64,000 nucleotides of DNA from the NCBI GenBank assembly GCA_900239685.1, contig OENT01000474.1, forward strand, positions 42,352 to 106,351, written 5' to 3'. The position numbers were made by a program, and so were the translations under genes. This DNA comes from Rotaria macrura. Lineage: Eukaryota; Rotifera; Eurotatoria; Philodinida; Philodinidae. A model generated the notes under the pieces. It was not told the origin of the DNA. It ran no database searches and saw nothing but the letters and a program-made list of their open reading frames with translations. Below, in pieces: positions 39,851-51,067 of the stretch (position 1 is the first letter of the stretch; every line of letters begins with the position of its first letter).

Positions 39851-41792
39851 TTAGTTTAAAGAAAAAATATCACTCGGCTTTTCTTCGTTTAAGAAGTTCA
39901 CGATTTTTATTTGTTTGTCTGCTCGTTGTTCCAATCGTATTGGCACTTGTTTTGGCGAAATGGTGACTAGTTCGACTAGATCTAAATTACAATCATTCAT
40001 AGATACCGGTAATACCGTGTAATTTTGTAGAAGACGTATTGTTGCTATTTTGATAGCAGCCAGGGCAAACCGCATGCCTACACAATTACGTGGTCCAACA
40101 CCAAATGCTGCCCAAGCAACTGGATGTCGTTTAGTAGCAAATCTTTCAGGATAAAATGTTTTCGTATCAACTGGTCCCCACAGCTCATCATTGTAATGTA
40201 AACTATAGATATCAATGGTAACTTTAGTACCAGGAAAAATGCGACCCAAACCCGGCAAATCAATTTGTTCCGCACATTCTCTATTAATAACAATGGGTGT
40301 GATTGGATACATACGCAGAGTTTCTCGAATAAACCAATCAAGGTATTCGATTTTGTTTATAACATCATAATCAAGATTATCATTGATATTTAAAAATGAA
40401 TCAATATAACCTTGCAATTTCTTTTGCTCATCTAAATGTATTGCCAATGTATGCGCCACATACGCAAGTGCTGTACTTGCTGTCTCATAACCAGCTATCA
40501 TGAATAGATATATATTCTGTTTGACTTCATTCAATGTTAAAATTCGTTCAGTATCATTATGCTAAAATAATCAAACAGAAAAAAATCAATGCTGAAAAGC
40601 GAAGTAGCATTAATTTTCTACAAAAAAAGGTCATGGAAAATAGCATCGCTTTGCAAAATCTCCTATGGGTTCTGATACTGATTTCGTATAACTAGAGTAA
40701 TCTACAAGTAGCAACAGAGGGAATTATATTGGAAACGTTGTTTCAAGGATGAGAGTAGGAAGTCGCAACAATTGTTTGTTTGTTGAAATTTTCAACATGC
40801 TGAATGGAAGAAAAGTTTTAGTTTCATAAGAAAATATCTACCTGACAATCGTCGATCATTTTTTTTTCGGTGGCATCAAGCATTAAATGAATTAAATCTG
40901 TTGACTGTGTAATGTTAGCATTGTAATCATTTTTATCATTCTGAAAGAGCTTTGCTCTCTCTATAAAATAGTCGACATTATCTTTCAACCATTCACTCGG
41001 ATCATCTCCGATTAACTGTTCACCCATTGGCAAGAAACGACGTAATCTAGATTTGATACCATTTATCCAACAGTGTGCTGCTACCCATATTGGTTGTAAT
41101 TCCGGAATGAATATAGCTAATAATGTAGCTAAATATGTACAGTTTTCTCTAGCAAACACTTCTTGACATCTTTTTAAATATAGATCATTTGCGTCACTTT
41201 GCATATCAGTTTTAATGCCAAAACAACATCTCCAAATAAGATCCATCGTAACACATTTGTAAAGTTTATAAATATCAAAACCATCGGATGATTTTTCCAT
41301 ACATTCTTCTAATTTAGTTAACAAGGTTGCAATGCAATCATCGATCATTGGTAGCATTCGTTTCATCTTAAGAGGTGAAAATGTTGGATTCATCACAGCT
41401 CGTTGTCGTCGCCATTGATCACCGGTAGCACTAAATAAATGAACACCTTTTGTTGCACGACGATCTTCCAATGGAAATTGGCGGCGTGAATGAAATTTTG
41501 AAAAATGCTTTATAAATATTTCATGCAAAATATCTGGATCTGATACTACAAGTATTGGTGTATGACCTTCAAAGTAACCATAGATCCTACCAAATTGATT
41601 CGTCCAATTTCGAATGCATACTGATATCCGTTTTGTACGAACAAAATCTGTTATATTACCAAGTAAAAATATTGGCTGTGGTCCATTGATGCCTAGACGT
41701 TTAAAAAACGAATAGCATCGATGAATATGAACTAGATAATATGCCAATAAACATATAAAGACAAACGTAAGTACAATAGAAGTGAACATCAT
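39851..41792 (-). CDS. cytochrome P450, CYP3-clan-like
   Basis: Two exons: 41792-40842 and 40561-39851, with a 280-nt intron; 553 residues. The protein is a haem monooxygenase anchored in the ER by an N-terminal helix (residues about 3-22) followed by a Pro/Gly segment (GINGPQPIFLLGN). Conserved elements: WRRQRAVMNPTFS (helix C, with the Trp-Arg that contacts haem), AGYETAS in helix I at about 340-346 (the oxygen-activating Thr), ETLR at 397-400 (ExxR), FYPERF at about 453-458 (PERF), and the haem loop FGVGPRNCVG with the ligand Cys at about 477. Overall wording (SPLKMKRMLP, TLRMYP) resembles the clan containing CYP3 and thromboxane synthase. Slightly longer than usual because of the segment around 265-315. 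Substrate unknown. A reverse-strand AATAAA lies near 39630. Confidence 0.92.
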
Positions 41793-43228
41793 CTTTTGTC
41801 TTGTTTTTGGATTCTCGTACGACAGAATTTCTTAAGTTAAATGACAGAAAGAAATTTATTTTCAAGTGAAACGACAAGATGAAGACGAAGAAAAGCCGAA
41901 GGAACGAGTAAAAGAAATACTTTATTTTTTAATTAATTGAAAGTCTGACGCTGTTGTCCAAATCGGCAAAATAGATATGGAAACGCTTGAAACTTTGTTT
42001 ATGTATTTAGTCAGACTTGCCGAAAGCAATTCAAATGAAATAAGTAGCATGCTTCCATTCTTATAAGACAACTATAAAAAAGCTCATTTTAAATTAATCA
42101 TATAGCTGCTTTCTCAATCGTACAAAAAATCATGCGTCATAAATCTATATATTACATTCTATAATAAGCACATATTTTGTCTGTCTGCCTCCTCCTCGTT
42201 CTTTCTCTTGTTTTTTCTATCTTGATTAAATAGTTAAAAAAAACAAGTGTAGACAGGTAATACAACATGAATGCCAAAAGGTGATGTACTTCCGCTTCAA
42301 TCGAAACACGTATTTTGATCTAAGTCACTCGTATAGACAATAGAGAGAGACGAAAAATAAAATTGATCATCATAGAATAATTGAAGTAAATCGAAATAAA
42401 ACCAGCTGATCCATGCCAACACACTTTTTATAATGTTGCTTTGTTTGAGAATGATGTCAGATTTTATTTACTCTCATGACTTTCACTGTTACATGACTTT
42501 TCAACAAGGAAAAATAAATTCATCGAACATAATTTGATGAGCCGTATAGATGACTAAATTTCACTTAGAGCTACTTCCACTTGATAGTCATTTAAACTAT
42601 TTATGAATTCACTCCATATTTGAAAGAGGATTGAAATATAATTTTGAATATTAATTATTGAAAGCTTAGCTTGCAAATAGTAATAAATAGGATGCTTTTA
42701 TTTCATAGAGATTCACATGGATTATTTTTCTTTTACTGTATATGTAAGCCAATTTCTTCTTTTACTTTCAACAATAGCACAAAAGACATTGTACTTTGCC
42801 TGAGTACTAGAGTTAAAAGCATCCCTTGTTATTGCATTTCTGTTGAGATGCAAATATCAATAGAATTAATTTGAACGCCATGCACATCGCTTTTCATGTA
42901 CTTATTTTCATCGGACACGTTGACCTTGCTGTAAAGGCTTTTCTGTGTTTCATTTACTTTATGATCATCGTCTGAACCGTCAATGCTTTAAGTTTTGTTT
43001 TTTCCGCAATCTCGTACACATTCAGGTACTTCTATGTGTCAATTTGCTGTGCAGACTAAATTGGCACATAAAAAAGAAAGTAATGATATTTATAAGGCGA
43101 AAAGACACTAATATTAATCGATGTTCCATGAAAAAGAAATAAAAGGAAAAAAAGCTTGTTTTCTTCTAACTGCCGATACATATCTTGGCAAAAAAAAGCG
43201 TGATGAAGAAACAAAACATAGTTTACTA
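41793..43228. other. intergenic
   Basis: Region between the P450 start and the RASL10-like stop. Only short unconvincing open frames; no repeat or RNA gene recognised. Confidence 0.5.
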
Positions 43229-44014
43229 CTACATGACGCGACAATGTTTCTCGTGATGTTGCTGTTGATGAAGTCGTTTTCTAGCCTGTTGTGCAGCTTG
43301 TTTAGCAACAGTATCTTCAACAGTTTCTAACATTCGACACACTTCTTTAAATAATAAAACTAAATGCCAGTGATATTTAGCCGAGCATTGTATTGTATTA
43401 GCTTTGAAATTTTTCTTTACATATTGTTGTATATCACGTGAATTCGTCAATGTTATATTGGAAAAACGTAGATCAGTTGATATTAAATCAACTTTATTAG
43501 CAACAACGATAACAGGTATATATGTTGTTGATCTTGATGTCATTTGTTCATCGTCATCATTGGCAAGGTCAGCTAAGATTTCTGATTGATGATGAGAATG
43601 AGAATGAGAATGATGGTGATGATGTTGATGCTGATGTTGTTGAAGCTGATGATTATTATTGTTATGGCCGAGACGTACACGAACTATTTCCCGATAGATG
43701 TGTTTTATATAATTAAATGTTTCTTCACGATTTATGTCAAATACTAATAAAAACAGATGTGCACGACGAAAGCAATACATTCGTACCCATTCTTGTTGAG
43801 GATCAGTATTATTTGTATCATCAAAACGAGGTGTGTCAATAATTCGTATGTGAAATAAACGTTGCCCATTAAATAGCGATGTAAAGTGGTAGGTAGCTAA
43901 GTGTGTCTCGGCATATAATGCTGAAAAATCATTGTATAGCCACTGTCGCACGATAGCTGTTTTCCCAACAGCTTTATCCCCTAAGACAGCTATTTGTATT
44001 GGTTGCTCACACAT
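43229..44014 (-). CDS. RASL10: RASL10-like small GTPase
   Basis: Single exon, 261 residues, longer than vertebrate RASL10 (about 200). P-loop GDKAVGKT at 12-19; IVRQWLYNDFS resembles RASL10 closely. Switch II reads DTPRFDD at 60-66, so the usual DxxGQ is lost (no Gly, no catalytic Gln), as in RASL10 relatives; intrinsic GTP hydrolysis is therefore probably poor. NKVD (173-176) and CSAKYHWHLVLLF (SAK at 211-213) complete the base-binding elements and match RASL10 well. The C-terminus is CRVM, a CAAX box predicting prenylation and membrane attachment. An insertion at about 118-143 is almost pure His, Gln, Asn and Ser, encoded by CAT/CAG-rich repeats. An acceptor TTTTTTTTTCAG ends 9 nt before the ATG. 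Confidence 0.85.
   Translation of the reverse strand: MCEQPIQIAVLGDKAVGKTAIVRQWLYNDFSALYAETHLATYHFTSLFNGQRLFHIRIIDTPRFDDTNNTDPQQEWVRMYCFRRAHLFLLVFDINREETFNYIKHIYREIVRVRLGHNNNNHQLQQHQHQHHHHHSHSHSHHQSEILADLANDDDEQMTSRSTTYIPVIVVANKVDLISTDLRFSNITLTNSRDIQQYVKKNFKANTIQCSAKYHWHLVLLFKEVCRMLETVEDTVAKQAAQQARKRLHQQQHHEKHCRVM
43590..43660 (-). repeat. CAT/CAG-rich coding microsatellite (His/Gln tract)
   Basis: Imperfect trinucleotide and hexanucleotide repeats (GATGAT, GAGAAT on the plus strand) encode the His-Ser-Gln-rich insertion in the RASL10-like GTPase, between the switch II side and the NKVD strand. Such tracts vary in length between alleles in many species. Confidence 0.65.
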
Positions 44015-46017
44015 AACTTTGATCTGAAAAAAAAATCATTTACGTGAAATAAGCAATTATGATTCTCCCTAATTTATGGCTATGTCAGTATCGGTATCCA
44101 ATGCCGCTTATCCCTGTTTACTTTTTTATTATCATATGAAGATGAAAATATTCTAGTTCAACTATTTTGTACTTCAAACAAATAGAAATACATATATCCG
44201 TGGGACATCACAACAAAAAAAATTCTATGGATGTCCTCAAGCAGTTGTTTGACGATCTTTTTAAAAAAAAAAGTAACATATTTTTAAAAGAGGAAACACT
44301 GGCAAAAGTGTTCATAATGAACTATTATGAAAAGGAAGCCTTCACAGTTCTTACCATTGACATCACAACAAATCTTTTTTTCTTATCGTTGTTTTCTTAT
44401 GCTTTATTTTTTCTCAGTATGTGTCAGTTTCCGAGAATTGGAGTGTGTTCTCGTCAAAACAAGCAGTAATAACGAAACCGCATACGCTCGCATTCATCAC
44501 GAGACATGTTCAGCTAGAATGAATGATTTGGCATTGCTAGATCTCATCAGATACAGAACGATGAAAATGGAAAGAATGAGACTCAAGGAAGAGGAAGGAA
44601 TTGAATGAAAATAAGCGATGAAAAAAGTCATGTTATCGACTACAGCTATTGCTGTTGTTGTGTTTTTATCGGCTATGTATGTGTTTGTTTTTCCTCATGA
44701 TTTTTTTCCTTCTTTTTCTCTAGCTCAACATACGTCCAATTATTGTCTTTTAGTATTTCTAGTTTTTTTTGTTTTCATTCTGTCGGACTATAATAGAGAT
44801 CTTAATGGCTCTCAAGCTGCATTGTTCGTTTTGATCGGTTCTTATCATGTTCAAATGCCAATGTTTTTCTCTTGCATTTACTCGAGTATCCAATACGTCG
44901 ATATTTTGACAGCCTAACGTCATCTTTCTCATGGGAATGTGAAAGTTGACATGAAATACATATAAACAAGAGTTTTATCAACGATTGTGAGCTCGCTTTT
45001 ATTAAGAAGAAGAAAGAGATGTCGTCGTAGCTGACGAAAGCAAATCTTATTTTCTTTTCCTTATTGTCATTACCAATTCTTAGTCATTCTTACTAAAAAT
45101 CTATTATATATAGATCGTTGAACAAAAAGCGTTGATTGATCATTCCTTCATTCCTTTCCATTGAATCCTTTTATAATTACATGTCGAATACTCTTTTGTT
45201 TATCGCCACCAACTTCTCCTGAAAGAAAGTCCTATCGAAAAAAATGAAAAAAGCATATTTGTAGCTATTATACACATTTTTCAAAGTTTGAAACAACAAA
45301 ATAAAACAGGCATCGAGGCATATACCTTATTCTATTACGATTTAATTATATCAATGTGCCTATAAATATTAATCATGAATCTGTTTTCATCGACTGACTG
45401 ATCTCATTTGCTATGTAACAAAGAAGCAACAAGAGAGAAAAAAAAAAGAGAAACGCAAAAACAAATATTACTCGTTGGAAACAAATCTTATATAGAATAA
45501 CAAGCCATACGGCTCTACTACAACTACTACTATTACTATTACAAGAATTAGATCAAATATGCAAATAATTTTTTGTGAAATTAATAGTGAAAAGAAAAAG
45601 AATTGGCAAAATAATGAAATCTTACTGTCACGTAATACAATCGTTAATCATGTAAAATAATTATGTATATGTATATTTATACTTGAGTCATATAATTATA
45701 GTGAATGAAATCGAAAGTAATCAGATTTCTATCATCTTCTATAGATAAAATTGATTTAGTTTATTTTACATGGCATCAGAATATTTGAACATGTTTTCCA
45801 ATTCTGTGACTTGAATTTCGTTAGAACGATAAACGTTAGAACTAATATTTACTGTCATCATTGACTATCCGCATGTTCAGTTGATGAAACATTGTTTAAA
45901 ATGAGATTGAGCCAATAGAATTTATTTTTATTACTAGGACACATACACATGAATAATGGAAAAAAAGAACTCAAAAGAAAAATGAAAAATCCCAGTCTGT
46001 TCTATAATGTTAAATAT
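44015..46017. other. intergenic
   Basis: About 2 kb between the RASL10-like start and the tetraspanin-like stop. Some hydrophobic open frames occur around 44600-44900 but have no family resemblance and no splice or start context that supports them. Confidence 0.5.
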
Positions 46018-46944
46018 TCATTTCGTAGTACCTATTGGTACAATTTGATAGCCTTCACCCAGAAGACGTACAACTGCTGCGAGAGCGATGCAACTTATCA
46101 CAGCTAAACATGCTGCCACAACAGTTGCAAAGCCTTGACGTTGAATGCGTTCAAATTTATATCGAGCAACAACAGCATAACATCCAATAGTATTATAGCG
46201 ACTCAATGGATTGGTATTGTTTCCGAACATATCAATACATGAATTATCTTCGGAACGATACTTTTCATTGCAACAACTAATTGGCAATTGTACAGATGCT
46301 CCATGTACTGGCATGTTTCGTTGTGGAGCAGAAGTTCTTCCTTTATATGAACTACTTCCACTTGATGATGAAGGATTCCATGTTCCAAACATAGATGGTT
46401 GCCGATTTCTATAATCATCAATAGGATCAGTGAGACCACAGCAGTGATGTTGTTTTTCTAATTTTGCCATTTTATGCGTATTTTCAATAATAACATCATT
46501 TCCAGTCGAAATTTTATATTGAGTTTGATCTAATTCTTTCACAATCGTACTATTAATTGACGCTGGTAATTGGCCACTTGTTATAGTTAAAAACGACCAA
46601 ATACTAATTGCAACGAGACCCAATGAACAAATACCTAATAAAGCAGTTGCTATTACAGCCAATGTTTTATTTACTTTAACTAATCCGATTGTTAGTATAG
46701 TAAATGTTGACAATGCAAGAAAACCAAAAATAAGTATTAATACTGACGTTAAATAACGAGAATGCAGACCAATGTCAACAAAATATCGAAGACCGCTAAG
46801 TGCTAATGCACCATGTAAAATTAATATTGTACTTACAGCTATTGTACCAACCATAGCAACGCTTAATGCTATACGAAATAGTGTTCGTTTAGCTGGTGTC
46901 GATGTACCATTCGTAGTAGCCACTACTACTGGTTTAGACTTCAT
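46018..46944 (-). CDS. tetraspanin-like four-pass membrane protein
   Basis: Single exon. I take the ATG at 46944 (308 residues, MKSKPVVVATTNG) rather than one further upstream, because the upstream sequence is an (AC)n run translating to Thr-His repeats. Four hydrophobic helices: about 22-48, 65-90, 95-120 and near the C-terminus (AACLAVISCIALAAVVRLL). The large loop between helices 3 and 4 has the tetraspanin signature CCG (KQHHCCGL), a later CC pair (LPISCCNEK), a further Cys (NSCIDM) and GC just before helix 4 (NTIGCYAV), enough for the usual disulfides. A Ser/Gly-rich insert (SSSSGSSSYKG) widens the loop. Tetraspanins organise membrane microdomains; the partner here is unknown. It lies 260 nt downstream of the Kv-like gene on the same strand. 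Confidence 0.72.
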   Translation of the reverse strand: MKSKPVVVATTNGTSTPAKRTLFRIALSVAMVGTIAVSTILILHGALALSGLRYFVDIGLHSRYLTSVLILIFGFLALSTFTILTIGLVKVNKTLAVIATALLGICSLGLVAISIWSFLTITSGQLPASINSTIVKELDQTQYKISTGNDVIIENTHKMAKLEKQHHCCGLTDPIDDYRNRQPSMFGTWNPSSSSGSSSYKGRTSAPQRNMPVHGASVQLPISCCNEKYRSEDNSCIDMFGNNTNPLSRYNTIGCYAVVARYKFERIQRQGFATVVAACLAVISCIALAAVVRLLGEGYQIVPIGTTK

Positions 46945-46951
46945 GTTAAAA

Positions 46952-46980
46952 TGTGTGTGTGCGTGTGTGTGTGTGTGTGT
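46952..46980 (+). repeat. (GT)n microsatellite
   Basis: Near-pure dinucleotide run with one C interruption, ending 7 nt upstream of the tetraspanin-like ATG on the other strand, where it would be in the 5' UTR as (AC)n. Confidence 0.85.
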
Positions 46981-47204
46981 ACAAACAAGAAAAACGTAAG
47001 GAAAGCAAATGAATGAATGATTCGATGTCAGCATCTAGTTATTGCAAGTCTTCTCGTTAACCTTCAATTAGAAAGAATGTATCATCAATCGTTTCTTGTC
47101 TAATGAATAACAGAACCTATTCAGCTCGTATTACAATGAAAAGAACAATTGTGAAGTTTTAGATTTATTTAACGAAATGAAAAGAAAAAAACTATATGAT
47201 CATA

Positions 47205-50200
47205 TCAAATTCTACGTGCTATCTGATCACAATAAATATAACGAATAATATGTCGTTTTTTCGTTTCATTTTGATACATTCTTTCAAAGTAACGATATAT
47301 TTCTGGTACACTCATTGCAATAACCATAAGACCAATTATTGAACAGATAGACATTAATATTCGTGAATAAATATGTGTTGGATACAAATCACCATAGCCA
47401 AGACTTGTTAATGTTAATGCAGTAAGCCAATAGCTATCTTATATAAAGCAAAAAATGAAGAAAAAAAATGATGTCATATTGATTTCTTTTTTTTTTAAAA
47501 GCAATATTTTCTTTGTACCAGTTACTGTTTGAATCGATGAATCATTAGTCCATTCTTCGATTAAATAAATCAATTCACCAAAGAAAAGTATAATAGTTAT
47601 TAGAATAATAAATAAATAAAATAACTCTCGAATATTATGTATTAATGAATAAAGAAATACTTTTAAGGCAAGTATCTGTCTAGTAAAACGAAATATACGC
47701 ATTGATCTTAAAATGGAAATCATTGTAAAACATGTATAGAAATAAACGTTTTGTCTTCTTTGAATTTCAATCATGATGTACATAAAAAAGTTTGATAATA
47801 CTGATGAAAGTTCAAACCAAAAACATACGTCAGAATAAATTTGATAAAATGTTGGAGCTATATAAACACGTATACATAGTTCTATCATAAATATTATTGT
47901 GCATGATAGTTCAATAATCATCTAAAGGTTAGAGAGTATTCATTGAAGGAAAATTTCGTTTTTGCATAAAAATCTGAATGATACAGAAAGAATCATCTTT
48001 CATATTATTTTATAAATAATTATTTATTCAAATGTACACGATATTTTGATTTAAAAAAAATAGCATTGCTCTAACGTTATTCTTTATCCGTTACTGTCGG
48101 CAATGGGATGATTGCTGAAAGGTACTTGAATTCCACATACCTAAAGTGAACTATTCAGCATCACATAGATCCGATTAATCATCGAATAATTGTTTTGTTA
48201 ACAAAGATAATTTTCAAAGTAGTTCTATTAATCAAGCACTATCTTCTGTTAATGCTCCATAAAATAGTTTGTACTAAGCGAACTATTTAGAAAGTTTGCC
48301 CAGAGGATATAAGCATACTCTCATGCTATGTTATTATCATTACAGAATTTATTTTCACTCGTCATGTAATAGTGTAACATAAATCGGAAAAAAATTTTCT
48401 CGAGTTCATGAATCCTTTGCCTAAGGCTGACATAACCATCATTCGTCATCAATTACGAGTTTCATCCAAAAATTGACTTGGCAATTTTGACATGGTTAAA
48501 TAGCACTCAGTAGTTATTTCAAGAATCAATACGATTTACTAGATTTCTGATGACTTTTACTTTTTTCAAGACATTATAATACTAGAGATGTTCGTGTCGG
48601 AAAATTGCTATCGTTCTAAAAATTAGAGTCAATTATATGTCAGTTCAAAGTTCATATTATTGTATTATAAGAAATGTTCAGAGAACCTTCTCTGACACAA
48701 ACTGATCGATTCTACTTAGTTGTTGAGTTCTGAGATTGAATGTGTCTGACAAAGATTTTCACAGTTTGGTAACAATATTTCAGCTAGAGAAGCAAGTTCC
48801 TTTTTTAATGACTGGAAATGTCATTCACAAATTAAAAGTCTCTTTCCAAACGAATTACATTCATGAAAAATAGAACGAATTTCGTTCGTGTAGATCATAT
48901 TAAATCATAGTGAGTTTCGTACAGTTTTCTGAAATTTCAGAAAGGATTTTATTGTATTGATTTTCTAATGAAGAAACATTATTGGTACTCCATATTTAGT
49001 GAAATTATTCTTTACCAGGTTTCCTATGATGTCATATCCACAAAGAAACATTGTAAGTTTTTCCAAAATAGGAGACGCAGACTCCATCATTCTGAAGATT
49101 GAATGCTGACGTAATCATTTCAAAAAGAAAAAAAAATATACATATCATTGATTTGTTACTCAAATCGTTATGCTTTGGTGTTCATTTGACAAGTGAAGAA
49201 ATATCTCATCAAGTGGTTTTCTATTAAAATATACTAGAAACATGTGACTACATATTTCTGTGTTTAACAAGGATGCTTTAACTCGAATGTATAATAATTA
49301 ATATCTCCTTTTGGGTACATTTTTCATGTCACTATAACCATAAACAAAAGAAATAAATATTCAATAAAGCTCATTGACGTCATCTATTAGCGAGTTTCCT
49401 TCATCATACTTGTTAGAGGAAAGTAGCTGTTTTTCTTTAATTTGACCTCATTCTGTCTTTTTGTCCTTTCCCATGAAGCCAGTGAGATATATTCTCTTGC
49501 GTAACTCAGATTGTTTTGAATAGGTCTGATATGTGAACGTTCGACTTACTGTTTGTCAAGGAAAAAACGTTGATGTATAAGTACCTGAATATTAGTACAT
49601 TTGATTCACTTGCTTTGATGATAACTCATGGAGAAATGATGTCAATTTTTTCCCGTATAATAGTTTCGTGAGAAAGAAATTCTTGTCACCGGGCAAAAAT
49701 AGTCTATCGATACTTTCACGAAGTTGATTTTTCTTGCTCTGTGGTCAAAACTCTTTCGGCCATTTGGTATATTAGATAACTTAGAAAGTTTCTCTAATAT
49801 AAAAGAAAATTGCAGTCTTGATTCTAAGGTCACCAGTCTTTTCATTCTTCACCGATTATTTTGAAAACAATTCATGTTTGTTCATTGATATAACCTGACA
49901 TTTCGAATTTTTGAAGAGAAAATTGTTTTATTAGTAGCGAACAAAAACAAACATAACTGAAGCATTGAACTCTGTTGAACTGTGACTGTTCATACAGATC
50001 CGACATTGATACTCAAGATGTAATCGGTATCATTTGTTTTACGGAAAAAAGTTTGTTGACAATGTGGAAGTCAAAGATTGATCGTTCATATCATCATAAC
50101 TCGTGAATGGTTTCATCTTTTGTACTGTCATTTTCAACGTTGTTTATGAAAGTTTAAATATTTAATATCTAACATTTTCAGTAAGATAAGTTGTTCCGGA

Positions 50201-51067
50201 ATAATTATAATTTCCTTAACGTGGGCTTAGCCTAAAGTCACAAATATTTGTATTGAAATAGTGAACGCTAGTGCCTTTTATAATGAAACTTATAGTTAAA
50301 GACAGATTGTAACAATGAATTCAGTAAAAATCAAACAGTTTCATGAATGAGAAAGAATACCTAACAAAACGAAGAACTCGCATTGCAATTTTATTACATA
50401 CGTTATATACGTGTAAGTAAAACAGCATATAGATTGGTCTCAAAACTGGTCTATCATTTTCTTCGATCCAGTAGATTATTTTTGACATTCGATGATCACC
50501 AAGACAATCTCTTGTAAAAGTCCAAAGTGCAATTAAATTGCATGTAAAATCAAAGGTACGCATCAGTTGACTTTGCCAATCCGATGCTGAATAATTTACC
50601 AATAACCATATGTAACGTTTATATGCATTTCTTGGCACAACTTTAATATGAATCATCGGTGCTATTTCTTTATCATAATAAGATATGAGTATAGAAGGGT
50701 TCATAAGAAAAAATTTCAATTCTTCATAAAATACTTCTACTGGCATCCAATCGGGTTTCGATAATGAATTTCCATCAGATACATAAAATGTTATGATCGA
50801 TTCAAATGCTTGTGGATGACGATCGAATATAAATTGATTGGTTGAAAAATCGTAATAGTTTGCACGTAATTTCGGTTCGCCAAGTAATGTATTCGGATAA
50901 TTGTTTAAAATGGATAGAGGAATTTCGTAAAGATGACCAAGAACATTAAGATTCAAACGAGTTGATTCATCTGAATCTTGATAAAGAGCTTTGTTTAGTC
51001 GATAGAGAAGTTTCAGTTGCTCTTTTAACTTTGATTGTTTGATTTTGGCATTGGGTACTTGAAGCAT
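47205..51067 (-). CDS. Kv-type voltage-gated potassium channel subunit, divergent
   Basis: Three exons: 51067-50366, 47921-47519, 47437-47205; 445 residues, in phase. The N-terminus is a T1/BTB tetramerisation domain (about 35-125): LNVLGHLYEIPLSIL, NYPNTLLGEP, FDRHPQAFESIITFY and EELKFFLMNP. S1 follows RYIWLLVNYSASDWQS. After a long S1-S2 loop come S2 and S3 in exon 2 (MIELCIRVYIAPTFY, then FWFELSSVL). S4 is reduced in charge (RSMRIFRFTRQ, about 306-316). The pore reads TLTSLGYGD with GYGD at 382-385, a K+ selectivity filter. S6 has SVP where Kv channels have PVP. The C-terminal tail is short. Intron 1 is 2.4 kb with donor GTTAGG in phase 0, chosen because the neighbouring GTATTC donor would create a stop. 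A small missed exon in the S1-S2 region is possible. Confidence 0.82.
47922..50365 (-). other. intron 1 of the Kv-like channel gene (2.4 kb)
   Basis: Joins the T1/S1 exon to the S2-S5 exon. I see no nested gene. Acceptor CTAACCTTTAG directly precedes the S2 exon. Confidence 0.6.

Noticed and set aside
44618-44917. Hydrophobic 99-codon frame
   Set aside because: T-rich DNA encodes hydrophobic peptides by chance; no family match and no transcript context.
46945-47034. Upstream start for the tetraspanin-like protein
   Set aside because: The extra 30 residues are translated from an (AC)n microsatellite and are unlikely to be coding.
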